Of a stretch of DNA of 25,806 bases, positions 9,516 through 15,469 are shown in pieces. This DNA comes from Spirochaetia bacterium. GTDB taxonomy: Bacteria; Spirochaetota; Spirochaetia; Treponematales; Breznakiellaceae. Below the pieces are notes generated by a model. The model made no database searches. It saw only the letters and a list, made by a program, of their open reading frames with translations, and was not told the origin of the DNA. Both the position numbers and the translations under genes were made by a program. The DNA is taken from NCBI GenBank assembly GCA_026002305.1, contig BOBI01000014.1, positions 1 to 25,806 on the forward strand. Reading direction: 5' to 3'. Position 1 is the first letter of the stretch; every line of letters starts with the position of its first letter.

Positions 9516-9769
9516 GCAAACATACAAAATTGATACAGAAAATATTGTCAGGCCGGCAGGATCAAGCTATCCATTTCACAGAATTGCTTACATTACTCAA
9601 CCTGCTTGGATTTTCAAGTAGAATATCCGGCAGCCACCATATTTTTTACCGGGAAGATATACCGGAGATTATAAACATTCAGCCTGTCAACGAAAAAGCA
9701 AAACCATATCAGGTCAAACAAATACGTGACCTAATGGTAAAATATAAACTGGAGGAAGATCATGAATAA
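9512..9769 (+). CDS. hicA: HicA family mRNA interferase toxin
   Basis: HicA toxins fold as a small dsRBD-like domain and cleave mRNA using a conserved histidine. This 85-residue protein has the family core: GSHHIF with the catalytic His within residues 42-43, a NIQP strand, and the AKPYQVKQIRDLM helix. The N terminus (HFTELLTLLNLLGF) fits the first helix and strand. The start ATG overlaps the R-M stop by four bases, and the purine-rich end of the R-M gene provides its ribosome-binding site. It overlaps hicB by 8 nt, the usual toxin-antitoxin coupling. A complete functional pair is likely. Confidence 0.88.
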   Translation: MSKHTKLIQKILSGRQDQAIHFTELLTLLNLLGFSSRISGSHHIFYREDIPEIINIQPVNEKAKPYQVKQIRDLMVKYKLEEDHE

Positions 9770-9971
9770 ATACGAAATTATTCTTTATTGGAGTGCGGAT
9801 GACAATGCCTATATAGCCGAAGTTCCCGAGCTGCCGGGGTGCGCGGCTGATGGGCAGACGTATTTGGAAGCAATCCAAAATGCTGAACAGATCATTTCAG
9901 AATGGCTGGAAACCGCACGGCGTTTAAATCGTCCGATTCCTGTTCCCAAAGGGAAACTGATGTATGCCTAA
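9762..9971 (+). CDS. hicB: HicB family antitoxin (short form)
   Basis: The 69-residue product has the HicB partial RNase H-like fold signature: YWSADDNAYIAEVPELPGCAA, then an AE..I..W.E.A helix and a final PVPKG segment. Known HicB proteins neutralise HicA by direct binding. This one is short and has no obvious C-terminal DNA-binding domain, so autoregulation may be absent or need another factor. The ATG lies inside the end of hicA. A 68-nt copy of its first 20 codons, with the start codon changed to ATT, sits at 15931-15998. Confidence 0.88.
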   Translation: MNKYEIILYWSADDNAYIAEVPELPGCAADGQTYLEAIQNAEQIISEWLETARRLNRPIPVPKGKLMYA

Positions 9972-9974
9972 ACC

Positions 9975-10025
9975 GTTGTATGGGCTTACGGAGGAGGAGA
10001 TTAAGGTGGTGGAGGAGGAAGGATG
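9975..10025 (+). pseudogene. Orphan R-M C-terminal tail (copy 2)
   Basis: Begins four bases after the hicB stop. It encodes YGLTEEEIKVVEEEG and stops at TGA (10023-10025 region), repeating the last 15 or so codons of the type IIG gene almost exactly. Its stop overlaps the next ATG (ATGA), and its Glu/Gly codons form the ribosome-binding site AGGAGGAAGG. It has no start of its own, so it is a displaced tail and not a gene. Confidence 0.85.
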
Positions 10026-10658
10026 ATTAAATTTGTCCAAGAACTTTTAAAAGAAAAGTGGGGATGGGAATTTATTATTGGTTTTCTTGGTTGGGCATTA
10101 GCATTTTTTCAATTTATTATAAATCGTCTCGATAAAAAAAAGGAAAAATCCATTGATAGAAAATATGAAGTATATTCTTCATGTCTGAAGAAATTTGATG
10201 AAGCAATACAAAATGTCCAAAAAAATCCAACGGATATAGTTAAATTATATACCGATTTATTTAGTACAATATTAAACAATGTTGATGATCAGAAAAAAAC
10301 AATTGATTCACTAATAAAATTCAATCAAGAAATAATGAGTTTTATCCCAAATTCAACCGAGCCGCTAATAATTCTAAAAAGTGAACTAAATAACTTGATG
10401 TTAATTTGTTCTGATGAATTGAAACAAAAAATTGATGAATTAATTAAATTGACACACGATTATAATAATGAAGTACAAAAAGCATTGAGTCTAATTTCCT
10501 CTAATGGATCGAATTCATCAATGCAGAATTTGCAAACATTAGGACAAAACAAGAGAGGACAAATGATTGAAAACTTGAGAGAAGAAATGATTGCTATAAT
10601 GCGGAAGGAAATTGGAAATGAGAAAAAAGGAAATAAGAGGAAGAAAAGATATGGCTGA
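10023..10658 (+). CDS. Unrecognised membrane-anchored helical protein, family A copy 1
   Basis: I do not recognise this 211-residue family. One hydrophobic segment at about residues 13-33 (IIGFLGWALAFFQFII core) is followed by a very basic stretch and the motif SIDRKYEVYSS. The rest looks helical, probably coiled coil, ending in a Lys-rich tail. The block IMSFIPNSTEPLIILK is nearly identical in the paralogue at 11519. Most of the protein should lie on one side of the membrane, likely the cytoplasm given the Lys-rich flank. Base composition is AT-rich compared with leuS or leuB, which suggests transfer. In both full copies the gene directly follows an R-M tail with stop/start overlap, suggesting a partner or toxin/effector role tied to R-M loci. 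That role is inference. Confidence 0.75.
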   Translation: MIKFVQELLKEKWGWEFIIGFLGWALAFFQFIINRLDKKKEKSIDRKYEVYSSCLKKFDEAIQNVQKNPTDIVKLYTDLFSTILNNVDDQKKTIDSLIKFNQEIMSFIPNSTEPLIILKSELNNLMLICSDELKQKIDELIKLTHDYNNEVQKALSLISSNGSNSSMQNLQTLGQNKRGQMIENLREEMIAIMRKEIGNEKKGNKRKKRYG

Positions 10659-10803
10659 CACCATTAAACACAAACTTAAAATCATCACCAATGCCATACC
10701 CGCCAATACGCAGACGGTGTATAAACAGATTAACGGGGTGGCGAATAAATTGTATATTTTATATAAGGACGAACGAAAACCAGTTGAAGGAATAAACAGA
10801 TGA
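10651..10803 (+). CDS. Small hypothetical protein (50 aa)
   Basis: The ATG at 10651 lies inside the end of the preceding gene (8-nt overlap), and the stop overlaps the ATG at 10800. The product starts MADTIKHKLKIITNAIP and ends KPVEGINR. The end comes from a short sequence (aaaaccagttgaagg...) that also precedes the antitoxin copies at 13154 and 15428, so the last codons are part of a shared leader and not family-specific. No known domain recognised. It may be a junction product. Confidence 0.4.
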   Translation: MADTIKHKLKIITNAIPANTQTVYKQINGVANKLYILYKDERKPVEGINR

Positions 10804-10868
10804 TTGCAATATTCCATATTAAACCATACGAGGAAGATACCTTTGAAGAATTAGAGGCAATGGCTTAA
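10800..10868 (+). pseudogene. Internally deleted antitoxin remnant
   Basis: This 22-codon frame joins the first 15 codons of the antitoxin at 15428 (MIAIFHIKPYEEDTF) to its last 7 (EELEAM plus one residue), missing about 49 codons in between without a frameshift. The stop overlaps the next ATG (TAATG), as in the intact copy, where the toxin YoeB follows. It probably keeps only translational coupling. Confidence 0.75.
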
Positions 10869-11119
10869 TGAAACTTGTAATTCTTAATAGTGCTTATAAA
10901 CATGGCATATCAGAGGAGGCGATTAACGACTGTATGAGCAGACATCATATTGAATATATGCTAGAAGAAGAACCATTAAAAAGATTATATGTAGGGTTTG
11001 ACAATAATGGAAATTTGCTTGAAATAATTGCGATAATCGAGGAAAATACGATAAAGGTAATACACGCAATGAGATTGCGGAAACAATACTATTACTTACT
11101 GGAGGAATTAAATGCCTAG
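10868..11119 (+). CDS. BrnT/DUF4258-like toxin of a putative toxin-antitoxin pair
   Basis: The 83-residue protein has features typical of small BrnT/DUF4258-like toxins: an early KHGIS motif, the central strand pattern LYVGFDNNGNLLEIIAI, and the end HAMRLRKQY, where the Arg/Lys/Tyr residues resemble those of RelE-fold RNases. It overlaps the next gene by 8 nt. It begins with a TAATG junction from the deleted antitoxin remnant, so it seems to have replaced YoeB behind that leader. Family assignment is by motif only. Confidence 0.6.
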   Translation: MKLVILNSAYKHGISEEAINDCMSRHHIEYMLEEEPLKRLYVGFDNNGNLLEIIAIIEENTIKVIHAMRLRKQYYYLLEELNA

Positions 11120-11324
11120 AGCAGAAGACTTAAACGAAAAAGAAATCGAATCAATCGTTTCTAATGTTGAATCCGCCGTTAGCACCGGAAAAATCAGACG
11201 GGTAAGTGATGAAGAAGTAATGCGAACCCGGCTTGCTGCTTTGGAAAATACAATTGCCCAGTTCAATAGAGACTTGGATATGCTCTATGTATCAAAGGGT
11301 ATGCGGCGTGAAGCGACAGGGTAA
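11112..11324 (+). CDS. Putative antitoxin partner of the BrnT-like toxin
   Basis: The 70-residue, charged, helical protein begins MPRAEDLNEKEIESIVSNV and has a predicted long C-terminal helix. It overlaps the preceding toxin by 8 nt (ATG inside the last codons), the coupling expected for toxin-antitoxin pairs. I do not see a clear helix-turn-helix or ribbon-helix-helix motif. Function is inferred from position and size. Confidence 0.5.
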   Translation: MPRAEDLNEKEIESIVSNVESAVSTGKIRRVSDEEVMRTRLAALENTIAQFNRDLDMLYVSKGMRREATG

Positions 11325-11354
11325 GAACAATGTAAAACCAATTGACAGGGCAAT

Positions 11355-11519
11355 CAAATGTTGGCCCTGAAGAAGCGGGAATAGGTCGAAACCGTACCAC
11401 AAACTAAAACCATGATTGGGCGGCAGGTTGCGGCGCTGGATGCGCAGATTGATAAGGCGGTGTATAAGTTGTATGGGCTTACGGAGGAGGAGGTTAAGGT
11501 GGTGGAGGGAGAAGAGTAA
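11355..11519 (+). pseudogene. Orphan R-M C-terminal tail (copy 3, with an in-frame stop)
   Basis: About 165 nt repeat the last 54 codons of the type IIG gene with scattered substitutions. One codon (GAA CAG in the parent) has become GAA TAG, so the frame is broken after KKRE. It then continues through KTMIGRQVAALDAQIDKAVY and the YGLTEEEVKVVEGE end to TAA. The stop overlaps the ATG of the next family A gene (TAATG), and the tail again supplies the ribosome-binding site. Just upstream, 11334-11357 holds a degenerate copy of the leader found before the antitoxin copies. Confidence 0.88.
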
Positions 11520-12115
11520 TGAAAGAACTTGTGAAAGAAGAATGGTTTTGGATAGCAGTTGTTGGGTTATTAGGATGGATATTAGCAGTGCTTCAATTTA
11601 CCATAAATCGGTGCGATCAAAAAAAAGATAAATTGGTTGATAGGAAATATGAAGCGTATTCTTCGCGTTTGAACAAATTTGATGAAGCTATGCAGAATGT
11701 CCAAAAAGACCCTGCAAATATAGTCAAAGCGCAAATTGACATATTTAGCACTCTGATAAATAACATGGGCGATCAAGCTAAAATCAATGAGGCGCTAATA
11801 AAGCATAATCAAGAAATAATGAGTTTTATACCAAATTCTACTGAGCCTCTAATAATTCTGAAAAATGAATTGAACTATTTGAAATTAATTTGTTCTAATG
11901 AACTCAAACAAAAAATTGACGAATTGATTACACTGACGCAAGATTATAATAATGAAATCCAAAAAACACTAAGTTTAGTTTCACCAAATGACTTGAATTC
12001 ATCAATGCAGAAATTGCAAACACTAGGTCAGAATAAAAGATGGCAGATGTTTGAAAGTTTAAACAGTGAAATAATAATGATTATGCGAAAAGAAATTGGG
12101 AGTGATAAGCGATGA
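11519..12115 (+). CDS. Unrecognised membrane-anchored helical protein, family A copy 2
   Basis: This 198-residue protein is a clear paralogue of the one at 10023. It has a hydrophobic segment at about residues 10-32 (WIAVVGLLGWILAVLQF), a basic stretch, LVDRKYEAYSSRLNKFDEAM, the almost invariant IMSFIPNSTEPLIILK block and the SSMQKLQTLGQNKR end. Conservation along the whole length, with mostly conservative changes, points to maintained function in both copies. The start follows an R-M tail fragment with TAATG overlap. No enzymatic motif seen. A membrane-linked toxin, immunity or signalling protein are all possible. Confidence 0.75.
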   Translation: MKELVKEEWFWIAVVGLLGWILAVLQFTINRCDQKKDKLVDRKYEAYSSRLNKFDEAMQNVQKDPANIVKAQIDIFSTLINNMGDQAKINEALIKHNQEIMSFIPNSTEPLIILKNELNYLKLICSNELKQKIDELITLTQDYNNEIQKTLSLVSPNDLNSSMQKLQTLGQNKRWQMFESLNSEIIMIMRKEIGSDKR

Positions 12116-12153
12116 CCGTGACCACCCCATCCCTTTTAACAATCAATATGGTG

Positions 12154-12171
12154 TATAATAGCAACAGGAGG
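12154..12171 (+). promoter_or_regulatory. Candidate -10 element and strong RBS for the first MNT/HEPN pair
   Basis: TATAAT at 12154-12159 has no good -35 at 16-18 bp. AGGAGG at 12166-12171 lies 5 nt before the ATG at 12177. If this -10 is used the leader is only about ten bases long. This is one of the few breaks in the overlapping gene chain, so it could be an internal promoter. Confidence 0.4.
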
Positions 12172-12176
12172 CCATC

Positions 12177-12509
12177 ATGAACAACATAGATTCCATCCGT
12201 GACGAGCTGGATACGCTGACCAAGATAATTGTTGATACCGTCCCGGTTGACCAAATATATCTTTTTGGTTCCTATGCCTATGGAACGCCTCGTAAGGATT
12301 CGGACTTGGATTTGTATGTGGTATTATCAGACGAAGCGCCAATGCGGGATCTTGAGGCTATGGATGCGATAGGACTTGCAATTTATAAGAAACAAAACCG
12401 TGCAATAGATTTATTGGTGCATAAAAAAGATAAATTTCTAGACTGTTCTACGGGAAAGACTACCATCGAAAGGGTTGTATTGACTGAAGGAATGAAAATT
12501 TATGGATAA
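12177..12509 (+). CDS. MNT-type nucleotidyltransferase (MntA-like antitoxin), pair 1
   Basis: The 110-residue protein has the minimal nucleotidyltransferase signature GSYAYG (from G31), then D43 and D45 in DSDLDLY, which is the GSx10DxD arrangement. A later IDLL strand may carry the third carboxylate. Known MntA-type enzymes neutralise the HEPN partner by adding AMP to it. It overlaps the HEPN gene by 8 nt. All metal-binding residues seem present, so it should be active. Confidence 0.85.
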   Translation: MNNIDSIRDELDTLTKIIVDTVPVDQIYLFGSYAYGTPRKDSDLDLYVVLSDEAPMRDLEAMDAIGLAIYKKQNRAIDLLVHKKDKFLDCSTGKTTIERVVLTEGMKIYG

Positions 12510-12936
12510 AGCTACAGAATTAGAGCAGTGGTTTTTTATTGCAGGTGAGGACTTAAAAGCAGCAGAATACCTTGCGACAATGAGCTATCCCCGCCCGGAA
12601 GGAATTATCTGTTTCCACTGCCAGCAATCCGCTGAAAAGTATCTCAAAGGTTTTCTTTTTCAGAAGAATGTAGATGTTCCCAAAATACACGACCTAAAAA
12701 TCCTTTTAAAATTATGCGAAGCCGTTGGTGCTCAGTTTTCAACAATTCTACCAAAATGTAATACTTTGAACCGCTATTCAGTTATTCCCCGTTATCCTGA
12801 TGAACTGGAAATCACTTCGGCAGATACTGACAATGCAATACAGTATGCAAAAGAAATCAGAGATTTTGTGAAGGGAAAAAGGTCTGCTGATGCAGAAATA
12901 AAAACGGTAGAAGGAGAAGCAAATGATACACTATGA
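12502..12936 (+). CDS. HEPN-domain protein (PF05168-like), pair 1, with a grafted C-terminal tail
   Basis: The 144-residue helical protein has HEPN features shared with the second pair: WFFIAGEDLKAAEYL, CQQSAEKYLKGFL, KIHDLKILL and RYPDELE. The RX4HXY RNase motif of HepT-type HEPN toxins is not visible, so nuclease activity is uncertain. HEPN/MNT pairs act as toxin-antitoxin or defence modules. The last residues (AEIKTVEGEANDTL) are unlike HEPN ends. AEIKTVEGE resembles the R-M tail EEIKVVEGE, and EGEANDTL is also the end of the PIN remnant at 15210. The tail seems to have been gained by recombination with the 288-bp repeat that begins at 12908. Confidence 0.8.
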   Translation: MDKATELEQWFFIAGEDLKAAEYLATMSYPRPEGIICFHCQQSAEKYLKGFLFQKNVDVPKIHDLKILLKLCEAVGAQFSTILPKCNTLNRYSVIPRYPDELEITSADTDNAIQYAKEIRDFVKGKRSADAEIKTVEGEANDTL

Positions 12937-13195
12937 CCTGCCAAAGCCGGAAGTGAGCCGCAATTTTACCATTGATGATATACATAAGATTCGGGAGTGG
13001 CACTATGCACAACTGAAAGATGCGAGTATTACCGAGCGGCTCAATTTCTATAACGCCTCATCGGTAAAAATGCAGCGCGAGCTTGATATTCGCCGCAAAA
13101 ACGCAGGAACTTTAGGTTGGTAAAGGTATAAAACCAATTGAAGGGGTAAACAGATGATCGCAACATTCCATATTAAACCATACGAGGAAGATACC
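12908..13195 (+). repeat. 288-bp direct repeat, copy 1
   Basis: Matches 15182-15469 with eight substitutions and no gaps by direct reading. It covers the end of the upstream gene, the whole 66-residue gene, the leader before the small antitoxin and its first 14 codons. Most differences are silent (one changes Ile to Thr), so the duplication is recent or under constraint. Confidence 0.93.
12923..13123 (+). CDS. Putative antitoxin of a PIN-type module, copy 1 (66 aa)
   Basis: The product (MIHYDLPKPEVSRNFTIDD, then IHKIREWHYAQLKDASI and ERLNFYN) resembles small helical antitoxin-like proteins that accompany PIN-domain toxins, which often show an IR...Y...KD.S..ER..YYN pattern. It is almost identical to the copy at 15197, where a PIN remnant lies just upstream. 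Here a HEPN gene lies upstream, so copy 1 has no visible cognate toxin. ATG overlaps the HEPN end by 14 nt, and AAGGAGAAG supplies the RBS. Confidence 0.65.
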   Translation: MIHYDLPKPEVSRNFTIDDIHKIREWHYAQLKDASITERLNFYNASSVKMQRELDIRRKNAGTLGW

Positions 13196-13291
13196 GTTGA
13201 AGAATTAGACAGCCCCAAAGGTGCCTGTCACCAAATTACGGAAGCCACTATAGGTGGGTGGGTGGGTGGAGGGTATTACGGGGAGGAATGA
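13154..13291 (+). pseudogene. Truncated antitoxin remnant with foreign 3' end
   Basis: The first 14 codons (MIATFHIKPYEEDT) match the antitoxin at 15428, then VEELD (resembling its C-terminal EELEAM) follows directly, as in the remnant at 10800. The frame then runs into unrelated, GGTGGG-rich DNA and stops at 13289-13291. It is probably non-functional. Confidence 0.7.
13253..13273 (+). other. G-quadruplex-forming G-tract
   Basis: Four GGG runs at 13256-13258, 13260-13262, 13264-13266 and 13271-13273 are separated by loops of one, one and four bases. Very short loops favour a stable quadruplex. It lies inside a degraded antitoxin frame, near a small GGTG-CCTGT-CACC hairpin (13220-13232). Confidence 0.55.
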
Positions 13292-13321
13292 GGTATAGTG
13301 CAACCAGAGGTTGCTTGGGTT

Positions 13322-13405
13322 ATGGTGCAGAAGATTGAGTTTATCGAAACGGCATTCCGGCATGAATATACCGAGGAAGATATTCGTCATGGGATAAACA
13401 CTTAA
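13322..13405 (+). pseudogene. N-terminal remnant of a BrnT/DUF4258-like toxin
   Basis: The 27-codon frame MVQKIEFIETAFRHEYTEED, then IRHGINT, matches the start of small DUF4258/BrnT-like toxins, and resembles the KHGIS start of the gene at 10868. It stops at TAA before the core strands, so it is a truncated relic. The second MNT/HEPN pair begins 17 nt later. Confidence 0.5.
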
Positions 13406-13422
13406 GAACAGAGGAAAGAAAC

Positions 13423-13749
13423 ATGGTAAACGATGAAATAGTAGCGATAAAAGATATTATTGTCCAATGTGTCGAATGCGAAAAAATATATCTATTCGGA
13501 TCTTACGCTTATGGAACACCGCGCGAAGACAGTGATTATGATTTTTATGTCTTGTTAAAAGATGATTCGGATATAAAGCCTCTTGATGCGATGGGAATAA
13601 TAGATCGAAAATTGATTTATTCTAAAAAATTACGAACTCCAATAGACATAATGGCTAATTATAAATCAAGGTTTGAAGAACGAGGAAAATTCCCAACAAT
13701 GGAAAGAAAAATAATCAGAGAAGGAGTTGTTTTATATGAACGTCAATGA
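13423..13749 (+). CDS. MNT-type nucleotidyltransferase, pair 2
   Basis: The 108-residue protein has GSYAYG (from G26) and D38/D40 in DSDYDFY, the same GSx10DxD site as pair 1. Overall similarity to pair 1 is moderate, so the two pairs are not a recent duplication. It overlaps its HEPN partner by 14 nt. Preceded by GAGGAAAG as RBS. Expected to be an antitoxin that AMPylates the HEPN protein, by analogy with MntA. Confidence 0.85.
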   Translation: MVNDEIVAIKDIIVQCVECEKIYLFGSYAYGTPREDSDYDFYVLLKDDSDIKPLDAMGIIDRKLIYSKKLRTPIDIMANYKSRFEERGKFPTMERKIIREGVVLYERQ

Positions 13750-14134
13750 TTTGATTAGAGAATGGTTTTTACATTCGCATAATAATTTAATCACGGCTCG
13801 ACACGTAATCGAAGATATGCACCCAAAGCAAATTGATATATCTTGTTATCTTTCACAACAATGTGCTGAGACGGCGTTAAAAGGGTATTTACAATTTAAG
13901 GGAATTGAACCTGATAAAATACATAATTTGCTTGTATTATGTCAATCATGTCTCGAATATGATAATAGCTTTAATGCTATCATGAACCCTTGTTCAGATT
14001 TGAATAAATACAGCAATGCCACTCGTTATCCAAACGAACTTGAAGTTGATGAACCCGCTGCAAAAGCTGCACTTGAAAAAGCAAAAACTATTTATGATTT
14101 TTGTTTTGCGAAGATGACACTAGAAAGAGATTGA
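13736..14134 (+). CDS. HEPN-domain protein (PF05168-like), pair 2
   Basis: I place the start at the ATG at 13736 (MNVNDLIREWF), which fits family length better than the upstream TTG at 13727. The 132-residue protein shares with pair 1 the CAETALKGYL, KIHNLLVL and RYPNELE blocks. No RX4HXY motif is visible. Its C terminus (AKTIYDFCF) ends like a normal HEPN domain, unlike the extended pair 1 protein. The upstream MNT gene and overlap support a functional pair. Confidence 0.82.
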   Translation: MNVNDLIREWFLHSHNNLITARHVIEDMHPKQIDISCYLSQQCAETALKGYLQFKGIEPDKIHNLLVLCQSCLEYDNSFNAIMNPCSDLNKYSNATRYPNELEVDEPAAKAALEKAKTIYDFCFAKMTLERD

Positions 14135-14140
14135 GGTGAC

Positions 14141-14395
14141 GGAGGAGGAAAAGCGAATAATTTTCAAGGTTTGTTCGATGTTGCTCTCTTATCCGGTTGG
14201 ATAGTCTCAGCTATCCAGTTCTTTGTTAATAGGCATAATCAAGAGAAAGATAAATTAATTGACAGAAAATATGATACGTATTCTAGTTATATGAAAAAGT
14301 ATATCACTTTTCTTTCATGCGTTTGTCGTGGGTGTGTTATCTTGACAGATGTTCACTTTGATATAATAATTACTATATGGGGTAAGGGAATTTGA
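14141..14395 (+). pseudogene. Truncated family A membrane protein (copy 3)
   Basis: Codons from about 14171 repeat the N terminus of family A: a hydrophobic segment (ALLSGWIVSAIQFFV), a basic stretch, then KLIDRKYDTYSSYMKK. After about 40 residues homology ends and the frame runs into unrelated sequence (ITFLSCVCRGC...). No ATG is in place; only a TTG at 14171 is available. The bases just upstream (acggaggaggaaaa) look like a last trace of an R-M tail. Taken as a relic. Confidence 0.7.
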
Positions 14396-14595
14396 ATAAT
14401 TTGATTATTACCGAACATGCTCATAAACACGGGATTAAGGATGAAGTCGCGGAGAAGATCGTAGAGGAAGTCTATGATGCAATAGATCGCGGTGCGTATA
14501 AAGTTATAACGGATAAAGTCAGAAAAACTCCGACTATCACCATCCCGAATGAGGAAATCAAAAAGAAACTGCTACAGGAAATACAAAATGCGTGA
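14392..14595 (+). CDS. Small hypothetical protein with BrnT-like N terminus
   Basis: The frame starts with TTG (14392 or 14401) after a purine-rich AAGGGA. The product contains ITEHAHKHGIKDEVAEKI, recalling the KHGI starts at 10868 and 13322, but then differs (KVRKTPTITIPNEEIKKKLL) and lacks the central DNNG strand region. It may be a recombined toxin or an intact short member of another family. The lack of ATG lowers confidence. Confidence 0.4.
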   Translation: MNNLIITEHAHKHGIKDEVAEKIVEEVYDAIDRGAYKVITDKVRKTPTITIPNEEIKKKLLQEIQNA

Positions 14596-14648
14596 ATCGT
14601 TTTAGGGAGTGGGGGGGGAAGGTGCGGGTTGGATTATAGGAGAAGGAT

Positions 14649-14876
14649 ATGAAAAGAATGACCTTGGAGGAAGCTAAAGCGTTGGACGATCTCTTAACGG
14701 AAACCGATCCTGAATTTACGGATATTCCCGGCGTATTTGCCAAACAACACAACCTGTTAGACGCCCTTGATGTTGTTTCAAAGAACTATATTCAAACAAA
14801 GTCCGAAGCAACCCATAAACCTCCCGCCCAAATCATCGGTGAAATGGTCCGCCGTGAAATTGCAGCTGTTGGGTAA
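14649..14876 (+). CDS. VapB-like antitoxin
   Basis: The 75-residue protein starts MKRMTLEEAKALDDLLTE and ends with a helix (PPAQIIGEMVRREIA) that resembles the C-terminal ends of antitoxins found with PIN-domain toxins. Preceded by a good RBS (AGGAGAAGG). A PIN remnant follows just after its stop, which fits a former VapBC pair whose toxin N terminus was deleted. Its start is duplicated at 16603-16642. Confidence 0.65.
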   Translation: MKRMTLEEAKALDDLLTETDPEFTDIPGVFAKQHNLLDALDVVSKNYIQTKSEATHKPPAQIIGEMVRREIAAVG

Positions 14877-14877
14877 T

Positions 14878-15210
14878 GAGGGCAGGAGTACCAAAAAGCG
14901 GAATACATTATATGACTATCTCGCTGAAATATCTTTTTACACCGTAGCGGTGGATGAAAAGATAATGGAAATAGCCGGGCGTATCGTTGATTTTGGCATA
15001 CTCAAACAGAAAAGTTTTGATGATTGTCAGCATATTGCCGCCGCAATCACCAGCGAAAGTGATATAATAGTTTCGTGGAACTTCGCACACCTTGTAAATG
15101 TGGATACGGTACGGGGTGTTAAGGCAATAACCGCAATGTGCGGTTACAAAGATATTTTGATTTATCCGCCCACTATTTTGTTAGAAGGAGAAGCAAATGA
15201 TACACTATGA
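14878..15210 (+). pseudogene. PIN-domain (VapC-like) toxin remnant lacking its N terminus
   Basis: In the frame ending at 15210, from about 14902, the sequence has PIN C-terminal hallmarks: KSFDDCQHIAAAITSE with an acidic site, DIIVSWNFAHLVN, and YKDILIYPPTILL. The N-terminal half with the first catalytic Asp is missing: the frame upstream reads through the neighbouring antitoxin out of phase, and the short ATG frame at 14877 is in another phase. The end overlaps the 66-residue gene by 14 nt. A non-functional toxin is expected. Confidence 0.7.
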
Positions 15211-15469
15211 CCTGCCAAAGCCGGAAGTGAGCCGCAATTTTACCACCGACGATATACATAAGATTCGGGAGTGGCACTATGCACAACTAAAAGATGCGAG
15301 TATTACAGAGCGGCTCAATTTCTATAACGCTTCATCGGTAAAAATGCAGCGCGAGCTTGATATTCGCCGCAAAAACGCAGGAACTTTAGGTTGGTAAAGG
15401 CATAAAACCAGTTGAAGGGGTAAACAGATGATCGCAACATTCCATATTAAACCATACGAGGAAGATACC
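15182..15469 (+). repeat. 288-bp direct repeat, copy 2
   Basis: Partner of 12908-13195, at an offset of 2274 bp, with eight substitutions. Here it is flanked on the left by the PIN remnant and runs on the right into an intact antitoxin gene, so this is likely the parental context. Confidence 0.93.
15197..15397 (+). CDS. Putative antitoxin of a PIN-type module, copy 2 (66 aa)
   Basis: Differs from the copy at 12923 by a single residue (Thr instead of Ile in FTTDD). It starts inside the end of the PIN remnant (14-nt overlap), which is the usual coupling for a toxin-antitoxin pair, and supports a role with PIN toxins. With the PIN toxin broken, it may persist as an orphan antitoxin able to counter similar toxins elsewhere. 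That last point is inference. Confidence 0.65.
   Translation: MIHYDLPKPEVSRNFTTDDIHKIREWHYAQLKDASITERLNFYNASSVKMQRELDIRRKNAGTLGW

Noticed and set aside
14767..14901. N-terminal part of a longer frame leading into the PIN remnant
   Set aside because: It is the VapB-like gene read in another frame, so it is not real protein sequence.
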